A stretch of 7,955 nucleotides of DNA from Deltaproteobacteria bacterium (lineage in GTDB: Bacteria > Desulfobacterota > Desulfobacteria > Desulfobacterales > Desulfosalsimonadaceae). The notes under the pieces are model-generated. The model saw nothing but the letters and a program-made list of their open reading frames with translations, ran no database searches and was not told the DNA's origin. The stretch is from the NCBI GenBank assembly GCA_024280875.1, contig JAJRPH010000517.1:1-7955 (forward strand). The letters are read 5' to 3'. This document shows, in pieces, positions 7,626 through 7,955 of this stretch (position 1 is the stretch's first letter; every line of letters begins with the position of its first letter). A program made the translations under genes and the position numbers.

Positions 7626-7955
7626 ATTACGATTTGTAAAATTTTCAGGTTTCCGTTCAGGTATTTTATATGATCCGTCAGGTATTAAAATTAAAGCAAC
7701 TATATTGATTGAGGATTTGTATGCTATTTGAACGCTTTGCGAGTTGCTTGACACGATAATTTATATTTGCCATAGTTTTTGTATCTTCATTCCTTCCTAT
7801 AAATTTTTTCGATAACTTACATTCCAACTTATATTTCGCACGATCAGATATGTTTTTTCGAATTTAAATGCCGAGGTGTCAAAGCAGAGGCTAATAGCTT
7901 GATATTGCACCAAATAAAATAAATCTAGACTTTTGCCTTAAATTGTTTTACAACG
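7626..7955. other. Gene-free AT-rich stretch at the right end
   Basis: No reading frame of useful length occurs in these 330 bases on either strand. Visible items are three TCAGGT hexamers (7645, 7657, 7678), a 12-codon ATG frame at 7721-7759 with GAGG six bases before it, the promoter at 7748-7776, and a weak dyad from GGTG (7875-7878) to CACC (7908-7911). It probably holds the start region of a transcript whose gene lies beyond the window, or a small RNA. No tRNA-like fold is seen. Confidence 0.6.
7748..7776 (+). promoter_or_regulatory. Sigma70-like promoter reading out of the window
   Basis: A perfect -35 box TTGACA (7748-7753) is followed after 17 bases by CATAGT (7771-7776), which matches the -10 consensus at four of six positions and is preceded by TG at 7768-7769, the extended -10 motif. 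Transcription would start near 7783 and run at least 170 bases before the window ends without a clear start codon and ribosome binding site, implying a long leader or a non-coding RNA. Confidence 0.5.

Overview
The window reads as chromosomal DNA of an anaerobic deltaproteobacterium (Desulfobacterota, most likely Desulfobacterales). This rests on the style of the acyl-CoA enzymes, a DUF6125-like cytosolic protein, and intergenic repeats of a kind I associate from memory with these genomes (REP-type hairpins starting GTAG and a short element ending in GTAAAAAG). No marker gene fixes the taxon, so the assignment is inference. All five protein genes lie on the + strand. I see no tRNA, rRNA, CRISPR array, transposase or phage gene.

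Layout: 1-801 is the 3' part of an HMG-CoA-lyase-like DRE-TIM metallolyase that begins left of the window. After 97 bp comes a full acetoacetyl-CoA synthetase (899-2854). A REP pair (2885-2973) separates it from a Cys-rich DUF6125-like protein (3028-3774). The stop codon of that gene overlaps the left tip of a 151-bp MITE-like repeat (3773-3923). A crotonase-superfamily protein follows (3969-4772), with its stop codon inside a 9-bp inverted repeat. A 369-bp gene-free stretch then holds a second REP pair (4841-4945), a small hairpin of another REP type (5030-5052) and a C8T6 tract. A complete cytosolic M1 aminopeptidase of 827 residues (5142-7625) comes next. The final 330 bp hold no convincing gene but include a good sigma70-like promoter pointing out of the window.

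How the genes may work together: the lyase-like protein, the acetoacetyl-CoA synthetase and the crotonase-fold protein all act on acyl-CoA or acetoacetate-type compounds. They suggest a module for breaking down branched-chain or 3-oxo acids, with acetoacetate released and reactivated to acetoacetyl-CoA. This must be qualified. The lyase-like protein has Gln where HMG-CoA lyase has its catalytic Cys, and the crotonase lacks both classical hydratase glutamates, so the exact reactions are open. The aminopeptidase appears to be an unrelated housekeeping peptidase with its own promoter region. I found no clearly new multi-gene system. The points most worth a second look are the two altered active sites, the DUF6125-like Cys cluster, the paired repeats and the outward-facing promoter.
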